From positions 6,490,106 to 6,554,105 of the forward strand of contig NC_048543.1 in assembly GCF_902806685.2 (NCBI RefSeq): DNA of 64,000 nt. Direction: 5' to 3'. A model generated the notes under the pieces. It was not told the DNA's origin. It did no database searches and worked only from the letters and a program-made list of their open reading frames with translations. Numbering within the stretch: the stretch's first letter is position 1; each line of letters starts with the position of its first letter. The stretch comes from Maniola hyperantus (Eukaryota; Arthropoda; Insecta; Lepidoptera; Nymphalidae). The position numbers and the translations under genes are program-made. This document shows, piece after piece, positions 44,115-54,630 of the stretch.

Positions 44115-44346
44115 TGTGTATCGAAGTCGGTTTTTATTTTTTTTGTAAAAAAAATTTTTGTGATGTAACCACAAATTCAGGGTTTTCTGATTTTCCCCTT
44201 AAGTGTGCTACAAGACCTATACCTACTTGCCAAATGTCATGATTCTAGGTTAATGGGAACCCATAGGTTGCTTGACAGACAGACAGACAGACAACGAAGT
44301 GATCCTATAAGGGTTTCTTTTTCCTTGTGAGGTACGGAACCCCAAA
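44115..44346 (-). repeat. P repeat, half length
   Basis: TGATGTAACCACAAATTCAG, ATTTTCCCCTTAAGTGTGC, the GACA run and GAGGTACGGAACCCC. Confidence 0.75.
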
Positions 44347-44765
44347 AAGTAGGTCCCCTAATTTTCGCCGCTCTATTTCACCCTTTACAGGCTCCATTTT
44401 CCCTGTTTCTAACCCTTTCCGGATAAAAAGCTCTCTACTTATTTAAATCTGACCGAAATGAGTATTGAACTCCCCTAAGTCAAATTTCATTCTCCAATAT
44501 TTGACCACTTCACGCTTCAAGCTCGATTCCATTGAACCCGTTTAGGGTCCGCTTCTAATAAAAAACAGAATTGAGCGGAAATGAAATAAGCCTAACCGGT
44601 TTTACTTCGGTGCCTTGGAAGGTAAGCTCAACTTCATTTTTTGTCGCGCCGACGCAGCTCGGAACAATAGACGTTGAGGAATTTATATATCCTTACATTT
44701 TCTCGTTTCGTATTTTATTCATACAGATAGTTTAGACATAAAGCACCGGAAACATAACTTGAATA
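44347..44765. other. Repeat-free island
   Basis: No family recognised and less AT-rich than its flanks. Contains GGAACAATAG, a Sox-type site. No gene. Confidence 0.3.
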
Positions 44766-44770
44766 ATAGA

Positions 44771-44853
44771 ATCTAATCCAGTAGGAGTATTAGATAATAA
44801 ATAGCATCTAATAGAGATGCTATTTATTATCTAATACTCCTACTGGATTAGAT
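44771..44853. repeat. Perfect hairpin, 39-bp arms, loop AATAG
   Basis: 44771-44809 and 44815-44853 are exact reverse complements with a 5-nt loop; arms include CCAGTAGGAGTATTAGATAA. Confidence 0.95.
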
Positions 44854-45080
44854 GCTACACATCATGTAGATAGCTCAATTCAACGTCAAGCTCAAGCATC
44901 AAGTCAATTTGCTTAGTCCGCTTCCAGCCAGCATAATGAAGAATTACGAACATGAGCAGTGAAAATTTATTTGCTGCAATTGTTTACACAGTGCGTACCC
45001 AGATCCAGAATCAACTGCCGCAATTGCTAGTGGACTCTAAACTTAGTTTACATCACTAGTCCCTACATATTCAATTTTCT

Positions 45081-45398
45081 TCTATATATATAAAAGGAAA
45101 AGGTGACTGACTGACTGATCTATCAACGCACAGCTCAAACTACTAGACGGATCACGCTGAAATTCGGCATGCAGACAGCTATAAAACGTAGGCGTCCGCT
45201 AAGAAAGGATGTTTCAAAATTCAACCCCTGAAGGGGTAAAATAGGGATTTGAGGTTTGTATGAAACTCTGTTTTTTTTAAGTGTCTATAAAGAAGTTTTG
45301 TAGTGAAAATCTCATAGTTAAAGATCAACCCTAAGGGTGTAAAATAGGGGTTTAAAATTTGTGTAGTCCACGCGGACGAAGTCGCGGGCATAAGCTAG
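45081..45398 (+). mobile_element. HelA Helitron-like element, long variant
   Basis: TCTATATATATAAAAGGAAA to GCATAAGCTAG|T. About 85 bp longer than other copies because the stretch from AACCCCTGAAGGGGTAAAAT recurs as AACCCTAAGGGTGTAAAATA. Confidence 0.8.
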
Positions 45399-45700
45399 TA
45401 TTAGATAAATGTACAAACATGAATATCAATGGAGCGAGAATGTACATAGTCACTGACCGCTTATATACTCTTTCCGTGTATAAAATATAATATTCTCGTA
45501 GAATAGTGACGTCTAATATTCCTCATTTCCTTTCCATAGTATGAAGGGTTTTATTATTACAGTTTTAGACTAGTGTATGTGCTTATGGACTGGAAGCGAA
45601 ATCGCGTTGAAAAAGCTTTTTCTATAGAAAATAGACCAAGCTTACTGCTTACTCGATATGTCGCTTGCTAACATGTAAATATACGAATGTATATTATCTA
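45399..45700. other. No gene recognised
   Basis: No repeat or coding signal recognised. Confidence 0.4.
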
Positions 45701-45703
45701 CTA

Positions 45704-45921
45704 CTAGATAATGCCCGCGACCTCGCGACGCGAAATCGTGGATTTAGGTTTTTTGAAATCCCATGGGATCTCTTTAATTTTCCGGGATAAAAAGCCTATG
45801 TCCTTCCCCGGGATGCAAGCTATCCCTGTACCAAATTTCATTAAAATCGGTTCAACGGATGGGCCGTGAAAAGCTAGCAGACAGACAGACATACTTTCGC
45901 TTTTATAATATCTGTATGGAT
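45704..45921 (-). mobile_element. HelB Helitron-like element, full length
   Basis: CTAGATAATGCCCGCGACCT at 45704, GTCCTTCCCCGGGATGCAAG, GATGGGCCGTGAAAAGCTAG and a TCCATACAGATATTATAAAA end on the minus strand. Confidence 0.8.
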
Positions 45922-46004
45922 GTAATAAAGTTTTATATGTATGTGAAATATAATTATAAAGCTTTATTAGTAAGTATCAGTGTAAGTAGGTAAGTAAGTA
46001 CACA

Positions 46005-46007
46005 TAA

Positions 46008-46038
<31 letters not shown>

Positions 46039-46040
46039 TT
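46005..46040. repeat. AT microsatellite, partly palindromic
   Basis: (TA)n interrupted once by TTTA; at the head of a retroposon cluster. Confidence 0.7.
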
Positions 46041-46049
46041 AATAGATAT

Positions 46050-46160
46050 AGCGAGCAAACGAGCAGGCGGGTCACCTGATGTTAAGTGATTACCGCCGCC
46101 CATGAACATTTGCAGCACCAGAGGAGCCGCCGATGCGTTGCCGGCCTTTTAGGAATTTGT
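46050..46160 (+). repeat. GGGTCACCTGATG dispersed repeat
   Basis: AAACGAGCAGGCGGGTCACC, TTACCGCCGCCCATGAACAT and GCCGATGCGTTGCCGGCC, a common moth retroposon piece. Confidence 0.55.
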
Positions 46161-46179
46161 TAATTACCTATATAATATT

Positions 46180-46310
46180 GTCTGGTGGGAGGCTTCGTTC
46201 GTGGCTAGTTACCACCCTACCGGCAAAGCCGTGCCGCCAAGCGATTTAGCGTTCCGGTACGATGCCGTGAAGAAACCAAAGGGGTGTCTGAATAAAATAA
46301 AAAAATAAAA
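46180..46310 (+). mobile_element. Retroposon 3' tail, GGCAAAGCCG family
   Basis: GTCTGGTGGGAGGCTTCGTT, CTACCGGCAAAGCCGTGCCG, GTACGATGCCGTGAAGAAAC and an A-rich end; the middle of the 12078 copy is missing. Confidence 0.65.
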
Positions 46311-46376
46311 ATTGTAATAGTAAGCTTCGATGGAGAATTTAGTAAATCATTGTCCGGATCGTTGAACTAATAATGG

Positions 46377-46534
46377 GGCCGATTCTCTTGTACACAATCT
46401 CTAAACTAAACTAAATTAACAGGTCTAAATCTAGTGCCATCCTTTTCCGCAAGCAACATTATGAAAGGGATAGCAATAGATTTAGGCGTGACATTTTAGT
46501 TTAGTTTAGAGATTGTGTACAATGGAATTAGCCA
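46377..46534. mobile_element. MITE M7
   Basis: Ends GGCCGATTCTCTTGTACACA and GTGTACAATGGAATTAGCC with the ATCTCTAAACTAAACTA arm, about 32 bp with two mismatches. Confidence 0.85.
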
Positions 46535-47050
46535 CAATACTTACCTAAATTATCAAAGATTTTGTATTATGTAGGTGCCTAGTAGAGTATGTCCATACCC
46601 TTGGTGCCACTAACGACTTCTTCTCCCAGCGCTTCGGCTTCCAGCTCTCATTTTTTGGCTCTGCAGATCCGCTTGCTCCAGCTACAAAAGGCTAACACAA
46701 GCTGAAAGTTACAGTTTTCAGCAGTTTCGTAGGAAAATTCCATAGGAAATCGCCGCACATATTAAGACCCATTATATTATTGTGTTGTGTTATTAGAATG
46801 AAAGCTCCCGTAATAACTTAAAGTGTCGGTTTTATTACCGAAACAATCTCGGAAAACCACTAGCACCTGAGAATATTCGGCTCGACCGTAAACCTTGTGG
46901 GCTTCAGTGCCGAGTGCACTTCATGTCATGCCTTCTAAACGCGGCACGTACCTACGTGCTACACCGCATAAAGTTTTACTTAGGTCTAGAACTCAAAAAA
47001 GACACGACAGTCTGTAGCGCAACCAATCTGGATTGGATGGATTCCTGTAC
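46535..47050. other. Repeat-free island
   Basis: No repeat or reading frame recognised. 46760-46960 is less AT-rich and could be regulatory. Confidence 0.3.
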
Positions 47051-47052
47051 CT

Positions 47053-47275
47053 ACATCTAAATATATAAAAGGAAAACTGAGAAAAAGCTCAAACTACTGG
47101 ACGGATCGGGCTGTTTGGCATTCAGATGCATCCGCTAAGAAAGGATTTTTGTAGCTTTAGTTAATAATAATTATCACCACTATATCTTACAAATCCAACA
47201 TCTGACTATCAAAAAGAGTAATTTATTACCTATTTTGAATAAATGATTTGACTTTGACTTTGAAAATTCAACCCC
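47053..47275 (+). mobile_element. HelA Helitron-like element, interrupted
   Basis: TCTAAATATATAAAAGGAAA, ACTGGACGGATCGGGCTG, CATCCGCTAAGAAAGGATTT, then about 110 bp of unrelated sequence before GAAAATTCAACCCCT. The end is lost to the P-like repeat. Confidence 0.65.
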
Positions 47276-47828
47276 TCGGCTCGCGCACTGAGGGTTCCGT
47301 ACTACAATCGTATTTTATCGACATTTTGCACGATAAATCAAAAACTACTTACTAGATCTCGTTCAAACCAATTTTCGGCGGAAGCTTGCATGCTTGTACA
47401 TCATGTTTTTTTTTAGTTTTATCATTCTCTTATTTTAGAAGTTACAGGAGGGGACACATTTTACCACTTTGAAAGTGTCTCTCGCGCAAACTATTCAGTT
47501 TAGAAAAAAATTATATTAGAAACCTCAATATCATTTTTGAAGACCTATCCATAGATACCCCCCACACGTATGGGTTTAAAGAAAAAAAATTCATTTTCAG
47601 TTTCAGTAAGTATGGGGAAGATTTTCACGCAAAAATTTATTGTTTTTTTTTCTATTTTTGTGTGAAAATCTTAATGCGGTTTACAGAATACATCTACTTA
47701 CCAAGTTTCAACAGTATACTCTTATAGTTTCGGAAAAAGTGGCTGTGACATACGGTAGGCCAGACAGACAGACATGACGAATCTATAAGGGTTCCATTTT
47801 TTGCTATTTGGCTACGGAACCGTAAAAA
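47276..47828 (-). repeat. P-like repeat, divergent long form
   Basis: GGCTCGCGCACTGAGGGTTC at the left and TTTGGCTACGGAACCGTAAA at the right. The interior (GGAGGGGACACATTTTACCA, CGCAAAAATTTATTG) is unlike other P copies. Confidence 0.65.
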
Positions 47829-47829
47829 T

Positions 47830-48260
47830 AATGAAACGCTACTTACAGATAACTTTTATTTATTATGAAATCCAGGCGAAACGGTTTATGAGAAACCGAA
47901 AAATATCGTTTTTTGTCTGGCTTCTCTCGGTCAAGGTTTAAACTTTTCTTTTGTTTTGATACCTATAGAAAATAAAACACGCTACACGATCCACGTGAAC
48001 GGGCAGCAAGGGCTTACCTACAAGTGCCTATTAATTCCTGTCTATCTTAGCGTTCCTGCCTATCTTTTAAATTTCAAATAGGTACATTATACATACCTAT
48101 CTGTAACACAATATTTAGGTACAGATTAAGCGAGCTACCTAATCATCTATATACTCGTAGATCTACTTTCCATCATAACAAGCATGCTTTACTAACTCAA
48201 AATACCTACCAGTAATCTTCAAAGCTTTCAAGAATATAATATTATAATTATTCAATTAAT
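47830..48260. other. No gene recognised
   Basis: No repeat or coding signal recognised. Confidence 0.4.
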
Positions 48261-48264
48261 AATT

Positions 48265-48560
48265 AATTATTAAACTGTGATAGCTTAGTCGTTAGGACGT
48301 CTGCCTTATAATCAGAGGTCAGGGGTTCGGAGTTACGTGCGTTTTAAGTAGGTAATTAAATATCACTTGGAAAACATCGTTAGGAAACCTACATGCCTGA
48401 GAATTCTCTATAATGTTCTCAAAGACGTGTGAAGTCTACCAATCTGCACATGGCCAGCGTGCTAACTGCTAAACTATGGTCAAAACCCTTCTCTCTGAGA
48501 GGAGACCCGTGCTCTGTCTCCTCTCAGAGAGCCGGCCGTGGGTTGATCATGGTGCACAAA
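48265..48560 (+). repeat. S1 SINE with palindromic insertion
   Basis: TGATAGCTTAGTCGTTAGGA (A box), GGTCAGGGGTTCGGAGTT (B-box region), AATTAAATATCACTTGGAAA, ATAATGTTCTCAAAGACGTG and a tail ending in GGTTGATCATGG. The tail contains the inverted copy at 48517. Confidence 0.7.
48491..48531. repeat. Hairpin in SINE, 15-bp arms, loop 11 nt
   Basis: CTCTCTGAGAGGAGA at 48491 and its reverse complement at 48517. Other S1 copies read GTGCTCTGTAGTGAGCCGGC here. Confidence 0.9.
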
Positions 48561-48880
48561 CTTTATATTTTATGGTAACTTCTCATTTACTTTTTATCAG
48601 GGGCGGGTCAACTAGTAGAACCATAGGAATATCCCGAACCACCCAAAACGAACTTTTCAGAGCTATAAGTATGCTGATTTGTATTTAATTATGTTCAGAA
48701 ATTTCAGTGTGAAACGTGCACAGATAGACAGACACTTCAAAAAAAATACTGTTTTGGGCTAATCCATAAAAATGCTTCCTTCAATTAAAAATTACAAAAT
48801 ATTATATTTAATGTACCTATAGATACAGAAATCGTTCAGATACAGTTATATTATAAGTAGATTTCTAAGAAAATTATTTG
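48561..48880. other. No gene recognised
   Basis: The plus frame 48476-48688 starts in the SINE and has no motif. Confidence 0.4.
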
Positions 48881-48885
48881 AATTG

Positions 48886-48953
48886 AATAATTGAAAACTA
48901 CCTAGGTATAAGGTGTATGTTTACACCTTATGCCTAGGTAGTTTTCAATTATT
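48886..48953. repeat. Near-perfect hairpin, 32-bp arms, loop TGTT
   Basis: 48886-48917 pairs with 48922-48953 with one mismatch (GGTATAAGG against CCTTATGCC). Confidence 0.93.
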
Positions 48954-50365
48954 TCATTTGATTATTTTGCACTTCAAGAAAGAATTGACTAAGTACTGAA
49001 ATATACTTGAAATATAAAAAAAATGTTATCTGAACTCCCTGAACTTTTAAAAAATAAAAGAAGTTTATTATCACCTTGAATAATATATTGTACAAATGAC
49101 GTTGTACATAGCTATTGTATTACCTACTACCTATATTATATTTCTTTCAGCTTGTTGCTTGTTACCTGATATTTTTGTCTCAAAATGTCAAAATAAATTA
49201 CGGCAAAGAACGATAGATATTTACCGAAAGGACGCGCACATAACAAAGAATTCTCATTAGTCATTTCTAATATTTAAACGAATCTTATCTTTCGTTCACA
49301 ACTTGCCTATTCAGGCAAATATAAACGATTTGACTTTGTGGACACAAAAAAGTGGACAACGCTTTTCTTATGTATGCTAGGAACGGACGTCTTATCTACC
49401 TTAGCTTCCGGAGTCAATGTCTTTCTTAATATTATGAACGCAAGGTGGACTCTTACTATGTGCCAACATTTACATCTTATGGCTTTCATAATAAGGCCTA
49501 TAATAATTTTACGCAGGCACACATGGTAAATGTCATGGAGAAAGCCTTTTTACGGTGTAGTAATTTCCTGTCTGCAGTAATAATTATTATTTCTACCATT
49601 AAATCCAGTGTTACCTACCAGCAATCAGCATATTGTTTTGTTTGCTAATGGAGACAAACTTTTTGTAATGATCGGAATGATGAAAACATAAATAAAAAGC
49701 CTGTATAAAGTTACCTACTCGCAAACATATTATATGTGACAAATATGTATGTGACATAATTTACTGGAAGTTAACTGAAAGAGAATGTACCTCTAGGTAT
49801 TAGGTTTGCCTATGAACATTCTATATTTTTTTATGTTTAATATAAAAAGTTAACGAGGTAACGCTGCCAGTTCTGGGCACCCTGCCTCGTTGCGGTTGTT
49901 TTTAGATGGTTGTTGTTAGATGATATTTTCGATCTGTAATTTTTATGTTCAATTGTTAAAAATAAAATAAATTTCTAATTAAAAATATAAAAAGTTTAAA
50001 ATAAACAAATAAACATTTTTTTTTACTTAATTGAAACTAAACCGGTATTTGCTTACCGGTAATAGCGTTGAAGCTAAATTACGAGAAAATCTAGTATAAT
50101 CAATTAATGTGTCATCGTGAATCGAAATAAGTAGGTAGGTAAGTAGGTAATTGAATGATTTCAAGTAAGAAAAGAGTAACTGTAAACTATTAGAATAAGG
50201 TGAGGTACCTGATTTATTAATACAAATTTCATCACTTTTACAATCGCCTTGTTTATTTACTCTTCCATTTTTACCTCTAAAACTCTTATTTTTTCAACAT
50301 AAAGTATTCACATACATTATCTTACTTACATCAAGTAACATTTACCGAGCATTACATTATTAGTA
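48954..50365. other. No gene called
   Basis: A hydrophobic plus frame at 49338-49529 (FLCMLGTDVLSTLASGVNVF) has no recognisable family and overlaps other open frames. GTTAACGAGGTAACGCTGCC at 49850 begins a possible repeat. Nothing else seen. Confidence 0.35.
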
Positions 50366-50369
50366 AAAT

Positions 50370-50409
50370 GTAATACAATGATGTGTTTTACTACACATCA
50401 TTGTATTAC
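50370..50409. repeat. Perfect hairpin, 17-bp arms, loop TTTACT
   Basis: GTAATACAATGATGTGT and its exact reverse complement, 6-nt loop; about 370 bp beyond the stop of the Kekkon-like gene. Confidence 0.9.
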
Positions 50410-50740
50410 TTTAGAGGGATTTCTTTGGATATTTTGCTTTTGTAGTCATATTAAGACTTTAAATTATTAGTAAGTATGTAACATCTATTCAGAATTTTAA
50501 CATTCAGGATAAATTACATTCAGAATAACATTAATCATTTGGCGATCTTATATATAATACCATTCCATATCACGTTATAACTTACTGTTACTTCTTTCAA
50601 CTAATCAGTCGTGGATCCTACATATCAGGACCCTATGTAACTTTCCACTAATTACTTAATTATTATTATAAGTACATATAAATAAATTATTATATTATAA
50701 TACAAAATCTATTACACGATATTTTACGACGTACAGGTAT

Positions 50741-50746
50741 TTTATT
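50741..50746 (-). promoter_or_regulatory. Possible poly(A) signal of the Kekkon-like gene
   Basis: AATAAA on the minus strand, 36 nt past the stop codon. Other AATAAA words lie further on (50252, 50213), so the true 3' end is uncertain. Confidence 0.3.
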
Positions 50747-50782
50747 TACAGTATTCACATTTAGATATAGTTCATCATCACC

Positions 50783-52723
50783 CTATACATCAGTAGCACA
50801 GCCATCTTGGAAGCCGTCATCAGATGGCCTCGTAATTGTAAGAACTCGTTTGAGAGCCGACACTGGCGGAAGCACTGGTGGAGCACGCTGCCACACTCGC
50901 AGTGTGCGCGCTCCACCCACTGGTAATCCATAATCCACTGGGTATGGGGCATCCACTGGACCAGCGTTTGCAGTGGAAATCGCATGTGATCGTGGAAATG
51001 TCCGGCTCATATATCCCAACTCTTCTTGCGATCCACTTACGCTACTATTTTCTATTATTGGTGTTCGATCATTGTAATATGCAGGTATCGCTGAACTGAT
51101 CGCTCGAGCCAAGTTATTAGCTTGATTCATCTTTATTTGATCCCAAAGACCAGATGGGTACAAAGAATCGGAGGTCTCTCGAGCGTATTCCCCACTTCCT
51201 GGACGATTGACGCTTTCTGGTCTTGTATCGTTAATAAGATCAGGATCGATTCCTCCCGATACAGTCGGAGAAACTGTGACTGGTCCTCCCGTTGTGACCA
51301 AGCTTCCTCGACCTTCGTAGTGATTTGTCGTGTAAGGTATGTCACTTGTCCTCGGTGGTTTCAAAACTGGGTTACATTTGGCATCGTCATAGTTTGGAGA
51401 GTCTTGTCTATTAGCCAAGACAGCTACATGCGGTCTATCAGTGACTGTTGGGTGCACCTCATTTCCCGATACGACTCTATCTAAAGTGTTTGGAGTTTTA
51501 CTTTCACATGCAGGTGCTGGTCGAAATCTAACAAAAGTTATTAGTAAACCAAGTGAGATTACAATTATAACCAAAAACAAAGCCGCTCCGAGACTTGCTA
51601 TTTGAGCGCTTCCTAAAGACGCCATTCCAGCAGCCATTTGAGTGACATGAACGGTAAAGTTAGCTTCCACATTGCCTCCTTTATTTTCAGCAACACAGTA
51701 AAACTCCGTTGAATCAGATTCTTGTGTGTTGGTAAGAATAAGTGTTGATTTCTTCTTTACTTCACCGGCTTCTAAAATATAAATTTTTTGGTGTGAATTA
51801 AAACTGGTTCCATTTTGTAACAAGCGCCCGTTCCAATACCAGTTGATATTTGCACTTGGCATGGCCTCCGTTCTACATACAATGGTTGCATTTTCACCAA
51901 TAATTGCCTCCACATGTCTGCTTACAGGTAAAATTTCTGGCTTGCAGGCGAATTCTTCAAGAGTTAACTCCGAAAATGGCTTATTTGCTAAACGAGTTGG
52001 TGACGCACAACTAGGCGTTGAAAATAATTTATGTTTCGACAGCCACATTTTTAGATCGCGAAGCCGGCAGTCACAGGTCCAAGGATTATCAGACAAATCA
52101 ATAACTCTTAGTTTTTCAACTTTCTCCAAGGAAGTCAAAGGAAGATCTCGCAAATTATTACCGTTCAATTTTAGAGATTCTAATGAGTGCAAATTCCTAA
52201 ACACATCTGCTGCTATATCTCTAATATCACATCCTGATAAATCAAGTTTAACTACGCTTCCTATGTTGCTGAGAGCGTCTGAATGTAATTTTAAAATTGG
52301 ATTGTTGGCCAGCGTAAGATCTCTAAGAAACGGAGCATCCTTGAAGCTGTTCGAAGGTATTTGAGTAAGTAAATTGTGTGAGAGATCTAGCTCAACTAAA
52401 TTGGTTAAACCCTTAAATGCACGGTCATTTATTTGACCTATATTACAACTACGTAAATACACTCGTTGAAGGTTCACAAGTCCAGTCCTCGCAAAAGCTT
52501 CGTGAGGAAGAATTTGCAAATTATTTCCTGAAAGATCCAGTACTTGCGTAGCAGGATCTACCGGTTCAGGCACGGTAATAAGGGCCCGATCCACACACTC
52601 TACAGTCTGTTTTCCACCCTTCCACTTGCACACACACACTGCAGGACAAGATCCAGGGGGAGCAATCCCAGCCGTAATTGTTTTTGATACCATCACAGTC
52701 ACTAACACCATTAGCCACTTCAT
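50783..52723 (-). CDS. kek5: Kekkon-family LRR-Ig transmembrane receptor (Kek5-like)
   Basis: A complete single-exon gene of 646 codons. The product is a type I membrane protein: signal peptide (residues 1-19), LRRNT cysteine cap (C26, C30, C32, C43), about six leucine-rich repeats (59-203; for example LVELDLSHNLL), LRRCT cap (C217, C219, C239, C260), one Ig domain (262-360, C283 to C343, core W295), a transmembrane helix (376-398) and a 248-residue cytoplasmic tail. N-glycosylation sequons lie at N278, N304 and N355 in the Ig domain. The tail ends CATDV, a class I PDZ ligand (T-x-V). Kekkon proteins modulate EGFR or BMP signalling and neural adhesion in Drosophila. The block from the LRRNT cap to the transmembrane helix, including GMASLGSAQI before it, most resembles Kek5 as I remember it; the tail is shorter than fly Kek5. 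Start: first ATG, followed directly by a hydrophobic leader. Ortholog assignment is less sure than the family. Confidence 0.93.
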   Translation of the reverse strand: MKWLMVLVTVMVSKTITAGIAPPGSCPAVCVCKWKGGKQTVECVDRALITVPEPVDPATQVLDLSGNNLQILPHEAFARTGLVNLQRVYLRSCNIGQINDRAFKGLTNLVELDLSHNLLTQIPSNSFKDAPFLRDLTLANNPILKLHSDALSNIGSVVKLDLSGCDIRDIAADVFRNLHSLESLKLNGNNLRDLPLTSLEKVEKLRVIDLSDNPWTCDCRLRDLKMWLSKHKLFSTPSCASPTRLANKPFSELTLEEFACKPEILPVSRHVEAIIGENATIVCRTEAMPSANINWYWNGRLLQNGTSFNSHQKIYILEAGEVKKKSTLILTNTQESDSTEFYCVAENKGGNVEANFTVHVTQMAAGMASLGSAQIASLGAALFLVIIVISLGLLITFVRFRPAPACESKTPNTLDRVVSGNEVHPTVTDRPHVAVLANRQDSPNYDDAKCNPVLKPPRTSDIPYTTNHYEGRGSLVTTGGPVTVSPTVSGGIDPDLINDTRPESVNRPGSGEYARETSDSLYPSGLWDQIKMNQANNLARAISSAIPAYYNDRTPIIENSSVSGSQEELGYMSRTFPRSHAISTANAGPVDAPYPVDYGLPVGGARTLRVWQRAPPVLPPVSALKRVLTITRPSDDGFQDGCATDV

Positions 52724-52859
52724 TTTGCTATTTTTGCAGTTTTAAAACCAATTTCACTACAACATTTGACCAAAAAAATATTATTGTCACTATTCACATT
52801 AACTGTCCAAGATTTACTGTCTATACGTATATATTTTTTTCTATACAGTGATACCGTAT

Positions 52860-53150
52860 CACATCACTACTCGAGAAAGTTGGTGAACGACACATGACGG
52901 CACAGCGCCGGCTCGCGACGGCTGTAAGTCAACTGAGAGGGAGGGATCGTCTGAGTGAAAATCGCTCGACGCATGCGCTCCGACTGTACCCCGCGCCCCT
53001 CTCTGCGGCTTATCCTCGGCCACCGAGTTGAGTAGCTCTACTCGACGTGTTGAAAGAATTCCAAAAGTGTAATTTTCTACCTGGCTGTGACCGCGGCCGG
53101 CAGTTCCCGCTCGCCAGCCCGTCACGTTCATTCATAAATACCTGAGCCAG
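52860..53150 (-). promoter_or_regulatory. GC- and CpG-rich upstream region of the Kekkon-like gene
   Basis: 137 bp upstream of the ATG the AT-rich background gives way to GC-rich sequence (GCACAGCGCCGGCTCGCGAC, GACCGCGGCCGGCAGTTCCC). It probably holds the promoter or an untranslated first exon. Small open frames on the minus strand here are composition effects. No TSS motif is certain. Confidence 0.4.
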
Positions 53151-54205
53151 TGTGGCAGTGGGAGCGATATTTTCAATACAGCCTGAGATATAACAATGGC
53201 ATGCTCGCCCGCCTCCAACACGCAAGCCGCTTCGATTGTTATACCTACCCACCATACCATTTTTTATATCACGTGACATGTCGAAACAGTCTCATCTCAG
53301 GTACCTTAGACAAAATTAACAATGAAAGATTGCAGTCTACGACAGGTAGGTAAGAAAGTAAGGTACAGGATGTGTGACAATAGGTACCAAAGAAACGGTC
53401 TTCATTCATGATTTCCTTAAACATTTTTCACCGTAATTTCTACTTTTGAGATTTGTAACTACATACCTACTAATTATTTTACTTGCATTAATTTTTATTA
53501 TTACATTCATTGGGTTTTTATACTTTTTGCTGGTGGTTTGTGGTTTGAGTTCATTGATTAGGAATTAGCAGTGAAGTTGACAATAATTTTAAGTTGAGAG
53601 TTTAGACTTCGTGTTTCAATTTGGCTTTTTGGTAAGTTTCTGAATGAATAAAAATTCATTGAAGAAAATGCTGAATTTGGACCTCCAAAGTGGTTGACCC
53701 ATTTAGTTACCGACTTGCTTTACTACAATCGCAATGGATTGATATGATGTGTTGGTCCAACTAGACCACACGTCCCTCATACGTAGAATATAATTTATAA
53801 AACATAAAAAATGTTTCTAACTATGTACCTATGTCTGTTATAGACTTTGAAACCATTCAACCGATGTGGGCCCCAAACCGGTTTCATTAGAAAGGTAATA
53901 ATGCGAAGATGGTTTCGTCCACTAAAATGCATTAGGCACATTATTTTTAGCGTAGTAGCATACGCTGGGTATGAATACCTTAGAATTAAATACATACCTA
54001 CTTATATCCAGATGATCGATTCGAAGAATCTATCTGCAAAACAGCGCTTATTATCATAATGAAGTAGCGAAACATGTAGAAAAAGTGACATATGGCGGCA
54101 CGCGGCCTCGCCACGCGCCAGCTGCCTGCAGGCGCACCTGGAGCCAGCTCACGTCCACCGCCTGACACCCACATGCCACGGTGATACGGCTTCCAGGCAT
54201 AAAAA
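53151..54205. other. No gene recognised
   Basis: Contains short GC-rich sequence at 54090-54180, otherwise nothing coding or repetitive recognised. Confidence 0.4.
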
Positions 54206-54211
54206 CTCATT

Positions 54212-54630
54212 TTTAGGGTTCCGTACCTCAAAAGGAAAAATGGAACCCTTGTAGGATCACTTTGTTGTCTGTCTGTCTGTCAAGAAACCTACAGGGTACT
54301 TCCCGTTGACCTAGAATCATGAAATTTGGCAGGTAGGTAGATCTCATAGCTCTGACAGTTGGGGAAAAATCTGAAAACCGTGAATTTAGGGTTAGATCAC
54401 ACAAAAAAAATTAAATTGTGGTCATGAACTAAAAATTAGTATTTTCAATTTTTGAAGTAAGATAACTATATCAAGTGGGGTATCATATGAAAGGTCTTCA
54501 CCTGTGTATTCTAAAACAGATTTTTATTTATTTTTATGCATCATAGTTTTTGAATTATCCAATGTCCAAAAAATACGACTGTAGTACGGAACCCTCATTG
54601 CGCGAGCCTGACTCGCACTTGTCCAGTTTT
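54212..54630 (+). repeat. P repeat, full length
   Basis: TTAGGGTTCCGTACCTCAAA, GGAACCCTTGTAGGATCACT, GGGGTATCATATGAAAGG, GTAGTACGGAACCCTCATTG and GCCTGACTCGCACTTGTCC. The best copy in the window. Confidence 0.85.

Noticed and set aside
46005..46040. AT palindrome as another small-loop hairpin
   Set aside because: It is a (TA)n microsatellite; self-complementarity is trivial.
49338..49529. Hydrophobic frame suggesting a chemoreceptor exon
   Set aside because: No receptor signature, no convincing splice sites, and overlapping open frames of similar quality.
51843..52364. Long plus-strand open frame (173 codons)
   Set aside because: It is antisense to the Kekkon-like gene, whose domains and cysteine pattern explain the openness.
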